Origin: Polaribacter sp. BAL334
GTDB lineage: Bacteria > Bacteroidota > Bacteroidia > Flavobacteriales > Flavobacteriaceae
Reading direction: 5' to 3'
DNA length: 64,000 nt
NCBI RefSeq assembly: GCF_015767435.1
Contig: NZ_JADWOV010000310.1
Span: forward strand, 17,770-81,769
Part shown: in pieces, positions 43,659-52,602 of the stretch
How positions within the stretch are numbered: position 1 is the first letter of the stretch
How the letters are laid out: every line of letters begins with the position of its first letter
Notes under the pieces: generated by a model
Databases searched by the model: none
What the model saw: the letters and a program-made list of their open reading frames with translations, nothing else
What the model was told of the DNA's origin: nothing
Position numbers and translations under genes: made by a program

Positions 43659-44489
43659 TTATACAGCTTTTTTTGCGGTTCTAAACATCAACCAAAGTCC
43701 TATTAAAATCAAAGGAATACTCAATACTTGACCCGTATTGAAAAGATTGAAAAAACCTTCTTCTCTCCCTTCTGCTTGTTCTTCTTTTAAGAATTCAATC
43801 AAGAATCGCATCAACCATAAAACGGTCATAAAAAGTCCGAAAAGAAAGCCTGTTTTTTGTTTGATATTGGTTTTCCAATACAAATACCACATCACAAAAA
43901 ACAATGCTAAGTAGCTAACTGCCTCATAAATTTGTGTTGGATGACGTGCAAAATCTTCGCCATTTGCTTTGAAAATCACCCCAAAATCAGAACCTGTTGC
44001 TTTTCCTACAATTTCCGAATTGAAAAAATTTCCCATACGTATGAATAATCCTGATAAAGCCACCATGATTGCCAATCTGTCTAAGATAAATAACCATGGT
44101 TTTTGAAGGTGTTTTTTAGCATAAAAATACATGGCTAAAATGATGGAAATTGCTGCTCCATGACTTGCAAAACCAGTAAAACCAGTAAATTTCCAAGAAC
44201 CATTCACTTGTTTGAAAGGCAACACAATTTCCAACAAATGATCTTGATAATAATCCCAACTATAGAAAAATACATCTCCCAAACGCATTCCAATCAACAT
44301 GGAAATAAAGGTGTACATGAACAAGTTATCTAACTTTTCAACTGGAATTTCATCTTTGATAAAGATTTTTTTCATCAAATGCAAGCCTAATAAAAAAGCC
44401 GAAACAAACATCAAACTGTACCAACGAATGGTAAAAAAACCAAGATTGATGCCTAAAGATGGATCCCAAGTGATTGCTAAATAGTTCAT
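43659..44489 (-). CDS. lgt: prolipoprotein diacylglyceryl transferase
   Basis: A 276-residue multi-spanning inner-membrane enzyme that adds diacylglycerol to the lipobox cysteine of prolipoproteins. Family signatures are GARLG-like MRLGDVFFYSWDYY, FASHGAAISI, the Lgt signature GLFIRMGNFFNSEIVGKATG and ARHPTQIYEA. It serves the many lipoproteins predicted in this window. Confidence 0.95.
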   Translation of the reverse strand: MNYLAITWDPSLGINLGFFTIRWYSLMFVSAFLLGLHLMKKIFIKDEIPVEKLDNLFMYTFISMLIGMRLGDVFFYSWDYYQDHLLEIVLPFKQVNGSWKFTGFTGFASHGAAISIILAMYFYAKKHLQKPWLFILDRLAIMVALSGLFIRMGNFFNSEIVGKATGSDFGVIFKANGEDFARHPTQIYEAVSYLALFFVMWYLYWKTNIKQKTGFLFGLFMTVLWLMRFLIEFLKEEQAEGREEGFFNLFNTGQVLSIPLILIGLWLMFRTAKKAV

Positions 44490-44559
44490 GGTATTGTTGT
44501 TTTTACAAATGCAAACTTAGTGAAGCTATTTGTATCTTCAAATAAGAAAGTGCGTTAAT

Positions 44560-44850
44560 TCAATGTTTGTGGATTTTCTTTTCAGGAACTGGGTCATAAC
44601 CACTTCCTCCCCAAGGATGACAACTGAAAATTCGTTTGATGGCTAACCAACTTCCAGAAAACAATCCATGTTTTTGCAAAGCTTCAATGGTATAATGTGA
44701 ACACGTTGGACTGTATCTACAAGTTGAGGGTGTTAAAGGCGAAATCGCTACTTGATAAAATCGAACTAAAAACACGAATGGAAAAATCAAAACCTGTTTT
44801 AAGTATGGAGTTTTTGGTGTTGAGTTTTTAATTTTAGTATTTGAGTTCAA
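44560..44850 (-). CDS. yidD: YidD membrane protein insertion efficiency factor
   Basis: A 96-residue protein with the YidD signatures [28 protein letters not shown] and [19 protein letters not shown], including the conserved cysteines. It is membrane-associated and helps YidC-dependent insertion. The N-terminus (residues 1-15) is a poorly conserved extension. Confidence 0.92.
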   Translation of the reverse strand: MNSNTKIKNSTPKTPYLKQVLIFPFVFLVRFYQVAISPLTPSTCRYSPTCSHYTIEALQKHGLFSGSWLAIKRIFSCHPWGGSGYDPVPEKKIHKH

Positions 44851-44871
44851 AATAGTTATTTTGAGAATCTT

Positions 44872-45174
44872 TTAAATTATATATTTTTTTAAATCTTTTG
44901 GATTTCTTTTGTTGTTCCAAAAGTAGAGTACATCAATTCTGTTTATGTCATCAAATACTTTGTAAATGACTGTTGTTTGTTTTGAAATTACAAAAACTCT
45001 GATGGCTCTTTTATTTGATTTTTTACCTAAATATGGATTTTTAGAAAGATTATTAACAAAATCATCAACCAAGTTCATAAATTTCTCAACTTCATCTAAA
45101 TTCCATTTTCTCAATATAAACTCAATTTCATCTTCAAAAGAAATATTTGCTGAAGTTGTAAAATTAATTTCCAT
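44872..45174 (-). CDS. RelE/ParE-family toxin
   Basis: A 100-residue protein with the RelE/ParE fold pattern: helices ISFEDEIEFILRKWNLDEVEKFMNLVDDF, NPYLGKKSNKRAIRVFVISKQTTVIYKV and a C-terminal strand DVLYFWNNKRNP. It overlaps the stop of the upstream gene by one base (TAATG), as in many toxin-antitoxin operons. Whether it cuts mRNA or inhibits gyrase is unknown. Confidence 0.8.
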   Translation of the reverse strand: MEINFTTSANISFEDEIEFILRKWNLDEVEKFMNLVDDFVNNLSKNPYLGKKSNKRAIRVFVISKQTTVIYKVFDDINRIDVLYFWNNKRNPKDLKKYII

Positions 45175-45419
45175 TAAGAAATATTGTATTTTTTCTTGGC
45201 TTTAGCAATTACTTCTTGATGCGAAATTACTTTTCCTTCTTCACTTTCATGTAAACTTTGATCAACAATTTCTTGAACCGTTTGTGGCATTTCATCCCAA
45301 ACATCTTGCTCGTTAGAAATTTCTTTTTTAAAAAACTGCTCTAGCTTTTCAATTTTTTCTGTGCTTACAATCTTCATAAATTGCTCTAAAAGTTGTAATT
45401 TTCTGGTTGCAAAGTCCAT
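45174..45419 (-). CDS. putative antitoxin of the RelE/ParE pair
   Basis: An 81-residue, strongly charged helical protein (TEKIEKLEQFFKKEISNEQDVWDEMPQ, VISHQEVIAKAKKKY). The DNA-binding class is not evident. The small size, the position just before the toxin and the one-base overlap support the antitoxin role. Confidence 0.75.
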   Translation of the reverse strand: MDFATRKLQLLEQFMKIVSTEKIEKLEQFFKKEISNEQDVWDEMPQTVQEIVDQSLHESEEGKVISHQEVIAKAKKKYNIS

Positions 45420-45467
45420 AGTATTCTAATTTTAGTTAGGTAATTGTCACAATTACTCATTTTCTCA

Positions 45468-46946
45468 TTAATTCACCGAAAAAGTAGTCCCTTCTCTCCC
45501 ATCTTTTAACTGAATTCCCAAAGCTACCAATTCATTACGAATTTGATCAGACAACGCAAAATCTTTATTTTCTCTTGCCTCTTTTCTTAACTTGATGAGT
45601 AATTCAATCACTCCATTTAATTTGTTAGATGATTCTTTGGCAGTCTCATTCATCAAACCTAAAACATCAAACACAAAGGCATTGATGGTTTCTTTAAAAA
45701 CAGCTAAATCTTCGCTAGTCAAACTTGCTTTTTGCTCTTTCATTTGATTGATGACTTTTACTGCTTCAAACAATTGTGAAATGACAATTGGCGTATTAAA
45801 ATCGTCGTTCATAGCGTCATAACAAGATTGAATCCAAGCTTTTACATCAAAAGTAGATGCTTTTCCAGCTTCAGCAATATTCAAATAAGAAACTGCTTCC
45901 ATCAACTTTGCATGTCCTTTTTCAGAGGCTTCTAAAGCTTCACCCGAAAAATCTAAAATGCTTCTATAATTGGCTTGCATGTTGAAAAAACGCACCACAC
46001 TTGCCGAAAATGGTTTTGGCAAAATAGTATTTTCGCCTGTCAAAATTTCATTGGGCAAAATAAAATTCCCAGTAGATTTTGCCATTTTCTGACTGTTTAA
46101 CAACAGCATATTGGTGTGCATCCAATAATTCACAGGCTTGATGCCACTGCATGTTTGCGATTGCGCAATTTCGCATTCGTGGTGTGGAAATTTCAAATCC
46201 ATTCCTCCTCCATGAATGTCAAATTGTTCGCCTAAATATTTGGTACTCATCACAGAACACTCCAAATGCCAACCAGGAAAACCATCACTCCAAGGAGAAG
46301 GCCATCGCATAATATGACGTTCGTCTGCTTTTTTCCAAAGTGCAAAATCTTGTGGATTTTTCTTATCAGATTGACCGTCTAAAGTTCGGGTATTGTGAAT
46401 TAAATCTTCTATTTTTCTTCCTGAAAGAATGCCGTAATTTCCTTTTTTGTTGTATTCTAACACATCAAAATATACAGAACCATTCACTTCGTAAGCAAAA
46501 CCTTTTGATATGATTTCTTTAATCATTTCTATTTGTTCTACAATATGACCTGTGGCAGTTGGCTCAATACTTGGTGGTAAAAAGTTGTAATTTTTTAGCA
46601 CATTGTGAAAATCAACTGTGTACATTTGAACCACTTCCATAGGTTCTATTTGCTCTAAACGTGCTTTTTTAGCGATACGATCTTCGCCTTCATCAGCGTC
46701 ATTTTCCAAATGCCCTGCATCTGTGATATTACGCACATAACGCACTTTGTATCCCAAATGCAAAAAATACCGAAAAACGACATCAAAAAACATAAACGTT
46801 CTTACGTTTCCTAAATGTGCATTGCTATACACAGTTGGCCCACAAACGTACATGCCAACATATCCTTCTGTAATTGTTTTGAAATCTTCTTTTTGCTTGG
46901 TGAGCGAATTGTATATTTTGAGCTGTTGTTCTTTGTAACGTTCCAT
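45468..46946 (-). CDS. cysS: cysteinyl-tRNA synthetase
   Basis: A 492-residue class I synthetase. The first zinc cysteine and HIGH-like motif appear in [20 protein letters not shown]; zinc ligands continue in [15 protein letters not shown] and [20 protein letters not shown] is the KMSKS loop. The length is normal. Confidence 0.95.
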   Translation of the reverse strand: MERYKEQQLKIYNSLTKQKEDFKTITEGYVGMYVCGPTVYSNAHLGNVRTFMFFDVVFRYFLHLGYKVRYVRNITDAGHLENDADEGEDRIAKKARLEQIEPMEVVQMYTVDFHNVLKNYNFLPPSIEPTATGHIVEQIEMIKEIISKGFAYEVNGSVYFDVLEYNKKGNYGILSGRKIEDLIHNTRTLDGQSDKKNPQDFALWKKADERHIMRWPSPWSDGFPGWHLECSVMSTKYLGEQFDIHGGGMDLKFPHHECEIAQSQTCSGIKPVNYWMHTNMLLLNSQKMAKSTGNFILPNEILTGENTILPKPFSASVVRFFNMQANYRSILDFSGEALEASEKGHAKLMEAVSYLNIAEAGKASTFDVKAWIQSCYDAMNDDFNTPIVISQLFEAVKVINQMKEQKASLTSEDLAVFKETINAFVFDVLGLMNETAKESSNKLNGVIELLIKLRKEARENKDFALSDQIRNELVALGIQLKDGREGTTFSVN

Positions 46947-47056
46947 TAAAAAAGTGACTAATTTTGGTGGTTAAAGATAGGCACTTTCAGAAGAATATAG
47001 AAATGGAAAACTGTTAGAAGTTTGATAAAAAAAAGTATGTTTTTACAGATACTATA

Positions 47057-48469
47057 CTATTGATTTACAGTTATTTGACTGTATTTTCCATTGACAAAAA
47101 AAGTAGTGTCCTTTGTTTTAATGATGAAATTTCCATTGATTTTTTTTGATTTATCGTGAAGAACATTCAATTTCATGGAAGGATTTACTGATGAATTTGG
47201 CATTGATTTTATTTCGAAAAGAAGGTTTTTATCTAAATTTTGAAGATTTATAATGGCATTTGTATACTGTAAATACAATAAAAATTTAGTGTAATCCGCA
47301 TGTATTTTCTGAATGTTTATGCCTCCAAATTTTGTAGAAATAGCTACATTTTTATAAATATTTTGAATCTCAACATTTGAATAATTGGTGTTGATTTTTG
47401 TATTCGTAACTGATGCAATTTTTGCATCAGTTACGTTGTTTAAATATACATTGCTTTTAGTCAAATCATTGATGTTTACTGGCGAATAATTGATTGTCAA
47501 CTTGCTATTATTCAAATTATTGGCATCAAAAGAGCCATATTTTACATTCCCAACAGCCACTGTGTTGGGTAATTTTACCTTACAATGACGTGTATTCAAA
47601 TCGAAAGTGGCACCTTTTGGAGCTTTGATTTCAATTTTTTTGGTCACTTTTACTTTCTTACCATCAATCATCAAATTATCTGAATCTGCAGAAAATTGCA
47701 TTTTTACTTTTTCCATTTCCATACGCGCTTTTTCCAGTTGTTGTTGCATTTTTTCTTTGTCAATTTTCTGAATATAGATTCTGTTTTTTTCCATTTCTTT
47801 CTTCATCTTCTCACGAGAAGCCTCAAACTCATTTCGCATTTTTTCTCGGTCTTTTTCCATTTTCTCTTTCCATTTTTTGTAATCTTTTGACTTTTTAAAC
47901 TTATCCCAATCTTCTTTTGATTCAATTTTGATGTCATTTTCATCATCTTTGAAATGAAAAGAATATTTTCCATTTTTTTCGATAAGCTTGTCAAACGAAG
48001 GCTCATCCCAAAACATAAAGTCATTGTTCATTTTAAAATCAAAATCTACTTTTGGCATGACAATTTTGTCCATAAATGTTGAATCCAATTCGAACACATT
48101 TGGAAAATTGAAATTTGAATTATCCAAAAAAACTACATCGCTATTGAACGGAAAACGATTGTTGGTTTGTGTCGTAATTTTCACTTTACTTTTGTTGCCT
48201 AACGCTTCAAAATTCCAGTTTTTGAAATACTTTTCAGCAGCTTCTTTTGAAATTCCTTCAATTTCGATAACCGCCGTTATTTCTACTTCATTTTTATCCC
48301 AATTGGTTACAGAAATCTCTGTATTGGAAGCATTAATAGCAATTTCAACGTCTTTATCTACACTAAATTTTTCTGTGTATTTTCGGTCATACTTTTGAGC
48401 GAAAATGCTTGTTGTTCCTAATAAAACAACAAACGGAATGACTGTTTTATAAAATTTGTAATTCATCAT
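47057..48469 (-). CDS. secreted DUF4097-like protein with charged coiled coil
   Basis: A 470-residue exported protein; the signal ends near TSIFAQK. The start KYTEKFSVDKDVEIAINASNTEISVTNWDKNEVEITAV resembles the adhesin-like DUF4097 family. A highly charged Lys/Glu/Met coiled coil follows at about 180-260 (KMEKDREKMRNEFEASREKM). The last 190 residues form a right-handed beta-repeat typical of DUF4097. It is third in an operon with an ECF sigma factor and its probable anti-sigma factor, and overlaps the latter by 23 bases. Confidence 0.7.
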   Translation of the reverse strand: MMNYKFYKTVIPFVVLLGTTSIFAQKYDRKYTEKFSVDKDVEIAINASNTEISVTNWDKNEVEITAVIEIEGISKEAAEKYFKNWNFEALGNKSKVKITTQTNNRFPFNSDVVFLDNSNFNFPNVFELDSTFMDKIVMPKVDFDFKMNNDFMFWDEPSFDKLIEKNGKYSFHFKDDENDIKIESKEDWDKFKKSKDYKKWKEKMEKDREKMRNEFEASREKMKKEMEKNRIYIQKIDKEKMQQQLEKARMEMEKVKMQFSADSDNLMIDGKKVKVTKKIEIKAPKGATFDLNTRHCKVKLPNTVAVGNVKYGSFDANNLNNSKLTINYSPVNINDLTKSNVYLNNVTDAKIASVTNTKINTNYSNVEIQNIYKNVAISTKFGGINIQKIHADYTKFLLYLQYTNAIINLQNLDKNLLFEIKSMPNSSVNPSMKLNVLHDKSKKINGNFIIKTKDTTFFVNGKYSQITVNQ

Positions 48470-49010
48470 TTTTTTTGTTTAGATTTTTAAATTGTGATAA
48501 CTGTTTTTTTAACTGCTGCAGCAGTTCTAACCGCAATTGCAGGTTGCGAATCAATGCATCAATGGTGGCATTATTAACCCCTTTTGTATTGAGCTCTTTG
48601 GTTAATAATGTGTATTCGTTCATCAATTCTGCTATTTTTAATAAATAACCATCAATGAGTTCTTTATTGGAATTATCAATTTCTATTTCACTGATTTCTA
48701 GATTGATACTATTCACGTAATAGGTTTCAATCGTGTTGAATTCTGGTGATATTGTGCCCAGTGTCATTTCTTTTACAGGAATGTTTTCAAGTATTTTTTC
48801 TTCTTCATTCTTAAGAAAAAACAAACTACAAACACTTATTAAAATTGCTACAGAAGCCGCTATTGAAATCCATTTTACAGAAATTCTTTTCGTCTTTTTT
48901 TGATGTAGTTCAGCTAATAATAATCTCTCAAAATTTGCTTCATGATGCAAAGGCAAAGAAGTCTCTTCTTTCCTGATTTCTTTCGCTAATTTTTTAATAT
49001 CTCGTGTCAT
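48447..49010 (-). CDS. probable membrane anti-sigma factor
   Basis: A 187-residue protein with a cytoplasmic N-terminus (MTRDIKKLAKEIRKEETSLPLHHEANFERLLLAEL), one membrane segment at about 47-66 (SIAASVAILISVCSLFFL) and a periplasmic Leu/Asn-rich helical domain. The ATG overlaps the sigma gene stop by 4 bases. The role is inferred from topology and gene order; I recognise no named anti-sigma domain. Confidence 0.65.
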   Translation of the reverse strand: MTRDIKKLAKEIRKEETSLPLHHEANFERLLLAELHQKKTKRISVKWISIAASVAILISVCSLFFLKNEEEKILENIPVKEMTLGTISPEFNTIETYYVNSINLEISEIEIDNSNKELIDGYLLKIAELMNEYTLLTKELNTKGVNNATIDALIRNLQLRLELLQQLKKQLSQFKNLNKKNDELQIL

Positions 49011-49549
49011 ACTCTATTTTTTAATGCTTCTTTAAGCTCATTTTTTCCTCGTAATAATTGCGTTCTAGACGTATTTTCAGTAATGTTTAAAATTTCAGCA
49101 ATTTCTTGATGATCATAGCCTTCAATCAAATACAATGTCAATATAATTCTGTATTTCTCTTTGAGTTGACGAATTGCTTTTTTTACATCATCCATCGTAA
49201 TTTCATGTTCCATGTGCCAATCATCTTCTTCAGAAATTGTCATTACCTCTCGAGAAATTGGAATGATATCTGCATTTTTTTTCTTCAACTCATCCATACT
49301 TTGATGGATAACAATCCTCTTTAACCACGCCCCAAAAGCCACTTCATTTTTATACGTATCTATTTTTTTAAACGCTTTGATAAATGATTTTTGCATTACT
49401 TCTTCCGCTAAAAAAGTATCATTTACCATGCGTAAAGCCACAGAAAACATAGCTTTACAGTACAAACCATACAACTGCATTTGCGCTTTTGCGTTGTTTT
49501 GTTTGCATAAATCAATGATGTTTTGATGTAGCTGTTTGGTTGGCTTCAT
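49007..49549 (-). CDS. ECF-type RNA polymerase sigma factor
   Basis: A 180-residue sigma factor from the ATG at 49549, which has a purine-rich ribosome site (AAGTAAGAAAG). Region 2 includes AEEVMQKSFIKAFKKIDTYKNEVAFGAWLKRIVIHQSMDELKKK as recognisable blocks. Region 4 has LTLYLIEGYDHQEIAEILNITENTSRTQLLRGKNELK. A start at 49579 would leave almost no leader after the likely promoter. It is first in a three-gene overlapping operon. Confidence 0.88.
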   Translation of the reverse strand: MKPTKQLHQNIIDLCKQNNAKAQMQLYGLYCKAMFSVALRMVNDTFLAEEVMQKSFIKAFKKIDTYKNEVAFGAWLKRIVIHQSMDELKKKNADIIPISREVMTISEEDDWHMEHEITMDDVKKAIRQLKEKYRIILTLYLIEGYDHQEIAEILNITENTSRTQLLRGKNELKEALKNRV

Positions 49550-49640
49550 GAATACTTTCTTACTTAAAAGACGATACATTTTTTTGGATGTTGCAAATTG
49601 AGTGAAATTTTATTTCTAAATTTACTTATTATTTGTAAAA

Positions 49641-50714
49641 ATGGCTAAAAAACAATCAGCAATTCACGAAAAAGAAGGCGTTTCTCAACCAGAAACGACC
49701 AATCAACTGAGTGCTGAAAAAATCAAACAATTTCGTACTGTAAAAAATTCGACAGCTGAATTTGTGACGAATATTTTAGAGGGAAATATTCCTTTTTTGA
49801 GCAAAGCCATTACTTTGGTAGAGAGCACGAATTCCAAGCATCAAGAACAAGCCAATGAAATCATTGAAAAATGCTTGCCTTTTGCCAATAATTCTGTCAG
49901 AATTGGAATTACAGGGGTTCCAGGTGTTGGAAAAAGCACGTTTATAGAAGCTTTTGGAAAACACTTGACAAATCAAGGAAAAAAAGTAGCTGTTTTGGCA
50001 GTTGACCCAAGTAGCTCTGTAAATAAAGGCAGTATTTTGGGTGATAAAACACGTATGGAACAATTAGTGACCGACAAAAATGCGTTTATAAGACCTTCCC
50101 CTGCAGGCACTTCTTTGGGTGGTGTTGCTCAAAAAACTCGTGAAAGTATCATCCTTTGTGAGGCTGCTGGATTTGATACTATTATTATTGAAACTGTTGG
50201 TGTTGGACAATCAGAAACGGTGGTGCATTCCATGGTTGATTTCTTTTTGTTGCTGCAATTGGCTGGAGCTGGAGACGAATTGCAAGGAATCAAACGTGGA
50301 ATTATTGAAATGGCGGATGCTATTGTCATCAATAAAGCCGATCATGGCAATGAAAAAAATGCCAAAATAGCTCAGATTGAATTCAATAGAGCGCTTCATT
50401 TATATCCATTAAAAGACAGCAAATGGCAACCTAAAGTATTGACGGCAAGTGCTATAAAATCTGTTGGAATTGATGCTATTGATAAAATGATTCAAGAATA
50501 TCTTTCATTGACCAAAGAAAATGGTTATTTCCAGCAAAAAAGACATGAACAAAATACGTTTTGGTTACTTTCTACCATTGAAGAGCAATTGAAAGAGCGT
50601 TTTTATCAAAATCCAAGCATCAAAAAAGCGCTTTCTGAGGAAATTAAACAACTTGCCAATGGAAAAACTACGCCTTTTTTAGCTGCAAAACGATTGCTAG
50701 GAAAAGAGTTTTAA
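49641..50714 (+). CDS. meaB: methylmalonyl-CoA mutase-associated GTPase MeaB
   Basis: A 357-residue G3E P-loop GTPase. Walker A is GITGVPGVGKSTFIEAFG, followed by LAVDPSSSVNKGSILGDKTRM, RPSPAGTSLGGVAQKTRE, IIETVGVGQSET and VINKADHGN. It protects or loads methylmalonyl-CoA mutase with adenosylcobalamin. No mutase gene is in the window. It is divergent from the sigma factor gene. Confidence 0.95.
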   Translation: MAKKQSAIHEKEGVSQPETTNQLSAEKIKQFRTVKNSTAEFVTNILEGNIPFLSKAITLVESTNSKHQEQANEIIEKCLPFANNSVRIGITGVPGVGKSTFIEAFGKHLTNQGKKVAVLAVDPSSSVNKGSILGDKTRMEQLVTDKNAFIRPSPAGTSLGGVAQKTRESIILCEAAGFDTIIIETVGVGQSETVVHSMVDFFLLLQLAGAGDELQGIKRGIIEMADAIVINKADHGNEKNAKIAQIEFNRALHLYPLKDSKWQPKVLTASAIKSVGIDAIDKMIQEYLSLTKENGYFQQKRHEQNTFWLLSTIEEQLKERFYQNPSIKKALSEEIKQLANGKTTPFLAAKRLLGKEF

Positions 50715-50902
50715 ATTTTTATTCGTTAGTTTTTAGTTTTAGTAGGTATTACATTAATTTTTAATATTCAATTAGAATAGATTGTTTTTTTAGTGAAATG
50801 AAAAAAAAGAGGTTCTTATTCTAATAAAAATAAAAAGTTACTCTTAAAAATCGATTGTTTTCATAATTCTTTTGATTCAAAAAAACATAAAAGCAAGTTC
50901 TT

Positions 50903-50933
50903 TTGGTCAACTCATTTCATTGCAATAATTTTG
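50903..50933 (+). promoter_or_regulatory. promoter giving a nearly leaderless transcript
   Basis: TTG (50903-50905), 20 bases and TAATTTTG (50926-50933). The predicted start falls at or next to the ATG at 50940. Confidence 0.55.
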
Positions 50934-50939
50934 CAAGCG

Positions 50940-51371
50940 ATGAGAAAAAAACTTTACACACAATTCTTTGTTTTCCTAACTTTAATTGTTAGTGTTTTTA
51001 ATTGTTATGCAACTACACCTCATCTATTTTCTAATTTTTCTTACTTAAAAGGTTTTCAAGAAAACATCAACAAAACTTATCAAGATATTGATGATGGAAC
51101 TACTTTTGTTGCATTTAAGCCATCTATCAATATTGCAAACGAGTTGTTTATTATCGAGGAAATTCCTGTTGAAGATGTTGAAGAAAAAGAAGAGTCACTT
51201 TTACACAGCATTAGAAAATCAGTTTTTGGTTTCCATACATCTGCTATTCTTTACAGAGTATTATTTGAAAATGCAACGTTAAAAACCAAGGAAGATTCTC
51301 TTTATCAAAAAACTTTTGCAACCCATGTTGCTTTACATTTGTATCAAAAATTCGAAGTATATCGAATTTGA
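50940..51371 (+). CDS. hypothetical exported protein ahead of the RND operon
   Basis: A 143-residue protein starting at ATG 50940; signal RKKLYTQFFVFLTLIVSVFNCYA. The mature part has FIIEEIPVEDVEEKEES and LYQKTFATHVALHLYQKFEVYRI and matches no family I know. The promoter -7 box ends 6 bases before the ATG, so the mRNA may be leaderless. A hairpin ACAGGAT/ATCCTGT follows at 51382-51405 without a strong T-run. Confidence 0.65.
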   Translation: MRKKLYTQFFVFLTLIVSVFNCYATTPHLFSNFSYLKGFQENINKTYQDIDDGTTFVAFKPSINIANELFIIEEIPVEDVEEKEESLLHSIRKSVFGFHTSAILYRVLFENATLKTKEDSLYQKTFATHVALHLYQKFEVYRI

Positions 51372-51503
51372 TTCCTTACAAACAGGATTTCTTTCTATAT
51401 CCTGTTAAATTCTATTTCCATTTTAGTTAGCGTCAATTAGTTCTTTCAAAGAATTCTAATTGTTATTTACCCATTTTCATTTAAATTTTTAATATCAAAT
51501 CCT

Positions 51504-52580
51504 ATGAGAAAAATTTTCATTGGTCTTCTAATTGTAACTTTATATGCAAGTTGCAACAATAACCATGAAGCTAAACATGAAGCTTCCAAATATCCAATTA
51601 CAAACCCTATCCAAAAAGATACTGCAATAACCAAAGAATATGTAAGTCAGATTCACTCCATCAGACACATAGAAATTAGAGCCATCGAAAAAGGGTACTT
51701 GAAACAAATCTTTGTGGATGAAGGACAATCCCTTAAAAAAGGACAAATGATGTTTAACATCATGCCAAACATCTACAAAGCCGACTTTTTAAAAGCGAAA
51801 GCAGAAGAAAAAGTAACTGAAATAGAATATCAAAATACCAAATTATTGGCAGATGAGAATATTGTTTCTAAAAACGAATTGGCATTGGCTAAGGCAAAAT
51901 ATGACATTGCAAAAGCTGAAGTTCTTCTGGCACAAACCCATTTAAATTTTACGGACATCAAAGCGCCTTTTGATGGAATTATGGATCACTTGCATGTTAG
52001 AGAAGGAAGTTTGCTTGATGAAGGCGAACTACTTACAACCCTTTCTGATAACAGCAAAATGTGGGTGTATTTCAATGTTCCTGAGGCTGAATACTTGGAT
52101 TATATCACCAGTGCAAAAAAAAACGAAAAACAACAAGTAACACTTTTAATGGCAAACAACAAACCATTTCCTGAAAAAGGAATTGTAGAGACGATTGAGG
52201 GTGAATTTAATAATGAAACAGGAAATATTGCTTTTAGAGCAACATTCTCAAATCCTGATCGTATTTTAAGACATGGCGAAACTGGAAATATTGTACTCAC
52301 AATCCCTATGAAAAGTGCCGTAATCATTCCTCAAAAAGCAACTTTTGAAATTTTAGATAAAAGATACGTGTATGTTGTTGATGCAAATAATGTCATCAAA
52401 CAACGTGAAATTGAAGTAATTGCTGAACTAGAAAATATTTTTATTATCGGCAAAGGACTTTCTAAAAATGACAAAATCTTGTTGGATGGCATTCGAAAAG
52501 TAAAAAACAATGAAAAGATTGTGAGCGAGTATGTAAACCCAATAACGGTCTTTTCTAATCTTAAATTATTTGCTGAATAA
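51504..52580 (+). CDS. RND efflux periplasmic adaptor (AcrA/HlyD family)
   Basis: A 358-residue lipoprotein (lipobox YASC, C17). A biotinyl-lipoyl-like half-motif IEKGYLKQIFVDEGQSLKKGQMMF, a helical hairpin (about 95-140), the second half TDIKAPFDGIMDHLHVREGSLLDEG, and the beta-barrel and membrane-proximal domain follow in order. It bridges the pump and outer-membrane channel. It is the first gene of a three-gene RND operon. Confidence 0.92.
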   Translation: MRKIFIGLLIVTLYASCNNNHEAKHEASKYPITNPIQKDTAITKEYVSQIHSIRHIEIRAIEKGYLKQIFVDEGQSLKKGQMMFNIMPNIYKADFLKAKAEEKVTEIEYQNTKLLADENIVSKNELALAKAKYDIAKAEVLLAQTHLNFTDIKAPFDGIMDHLHVREGSLLDEGELLTTLSDNSKMWVYFNVPEAEYLDYITSAKKNEKQQVTLLMANNKPFPEKGIVETIEGEFNNETGNIAFRATFSNPDRILRHGETGNIVLTIPMKSAVIIPQKATFEILDKRYVYVVDANNVIKQREIEVIAELENIFIIGKGLSKNDKILLDGIRKVKNNEKIVSEYVNPITVFSNLKLFAE

Positions 52581-52602
52581 GCCCTACTAAAATTTCAAAA
52601 AC

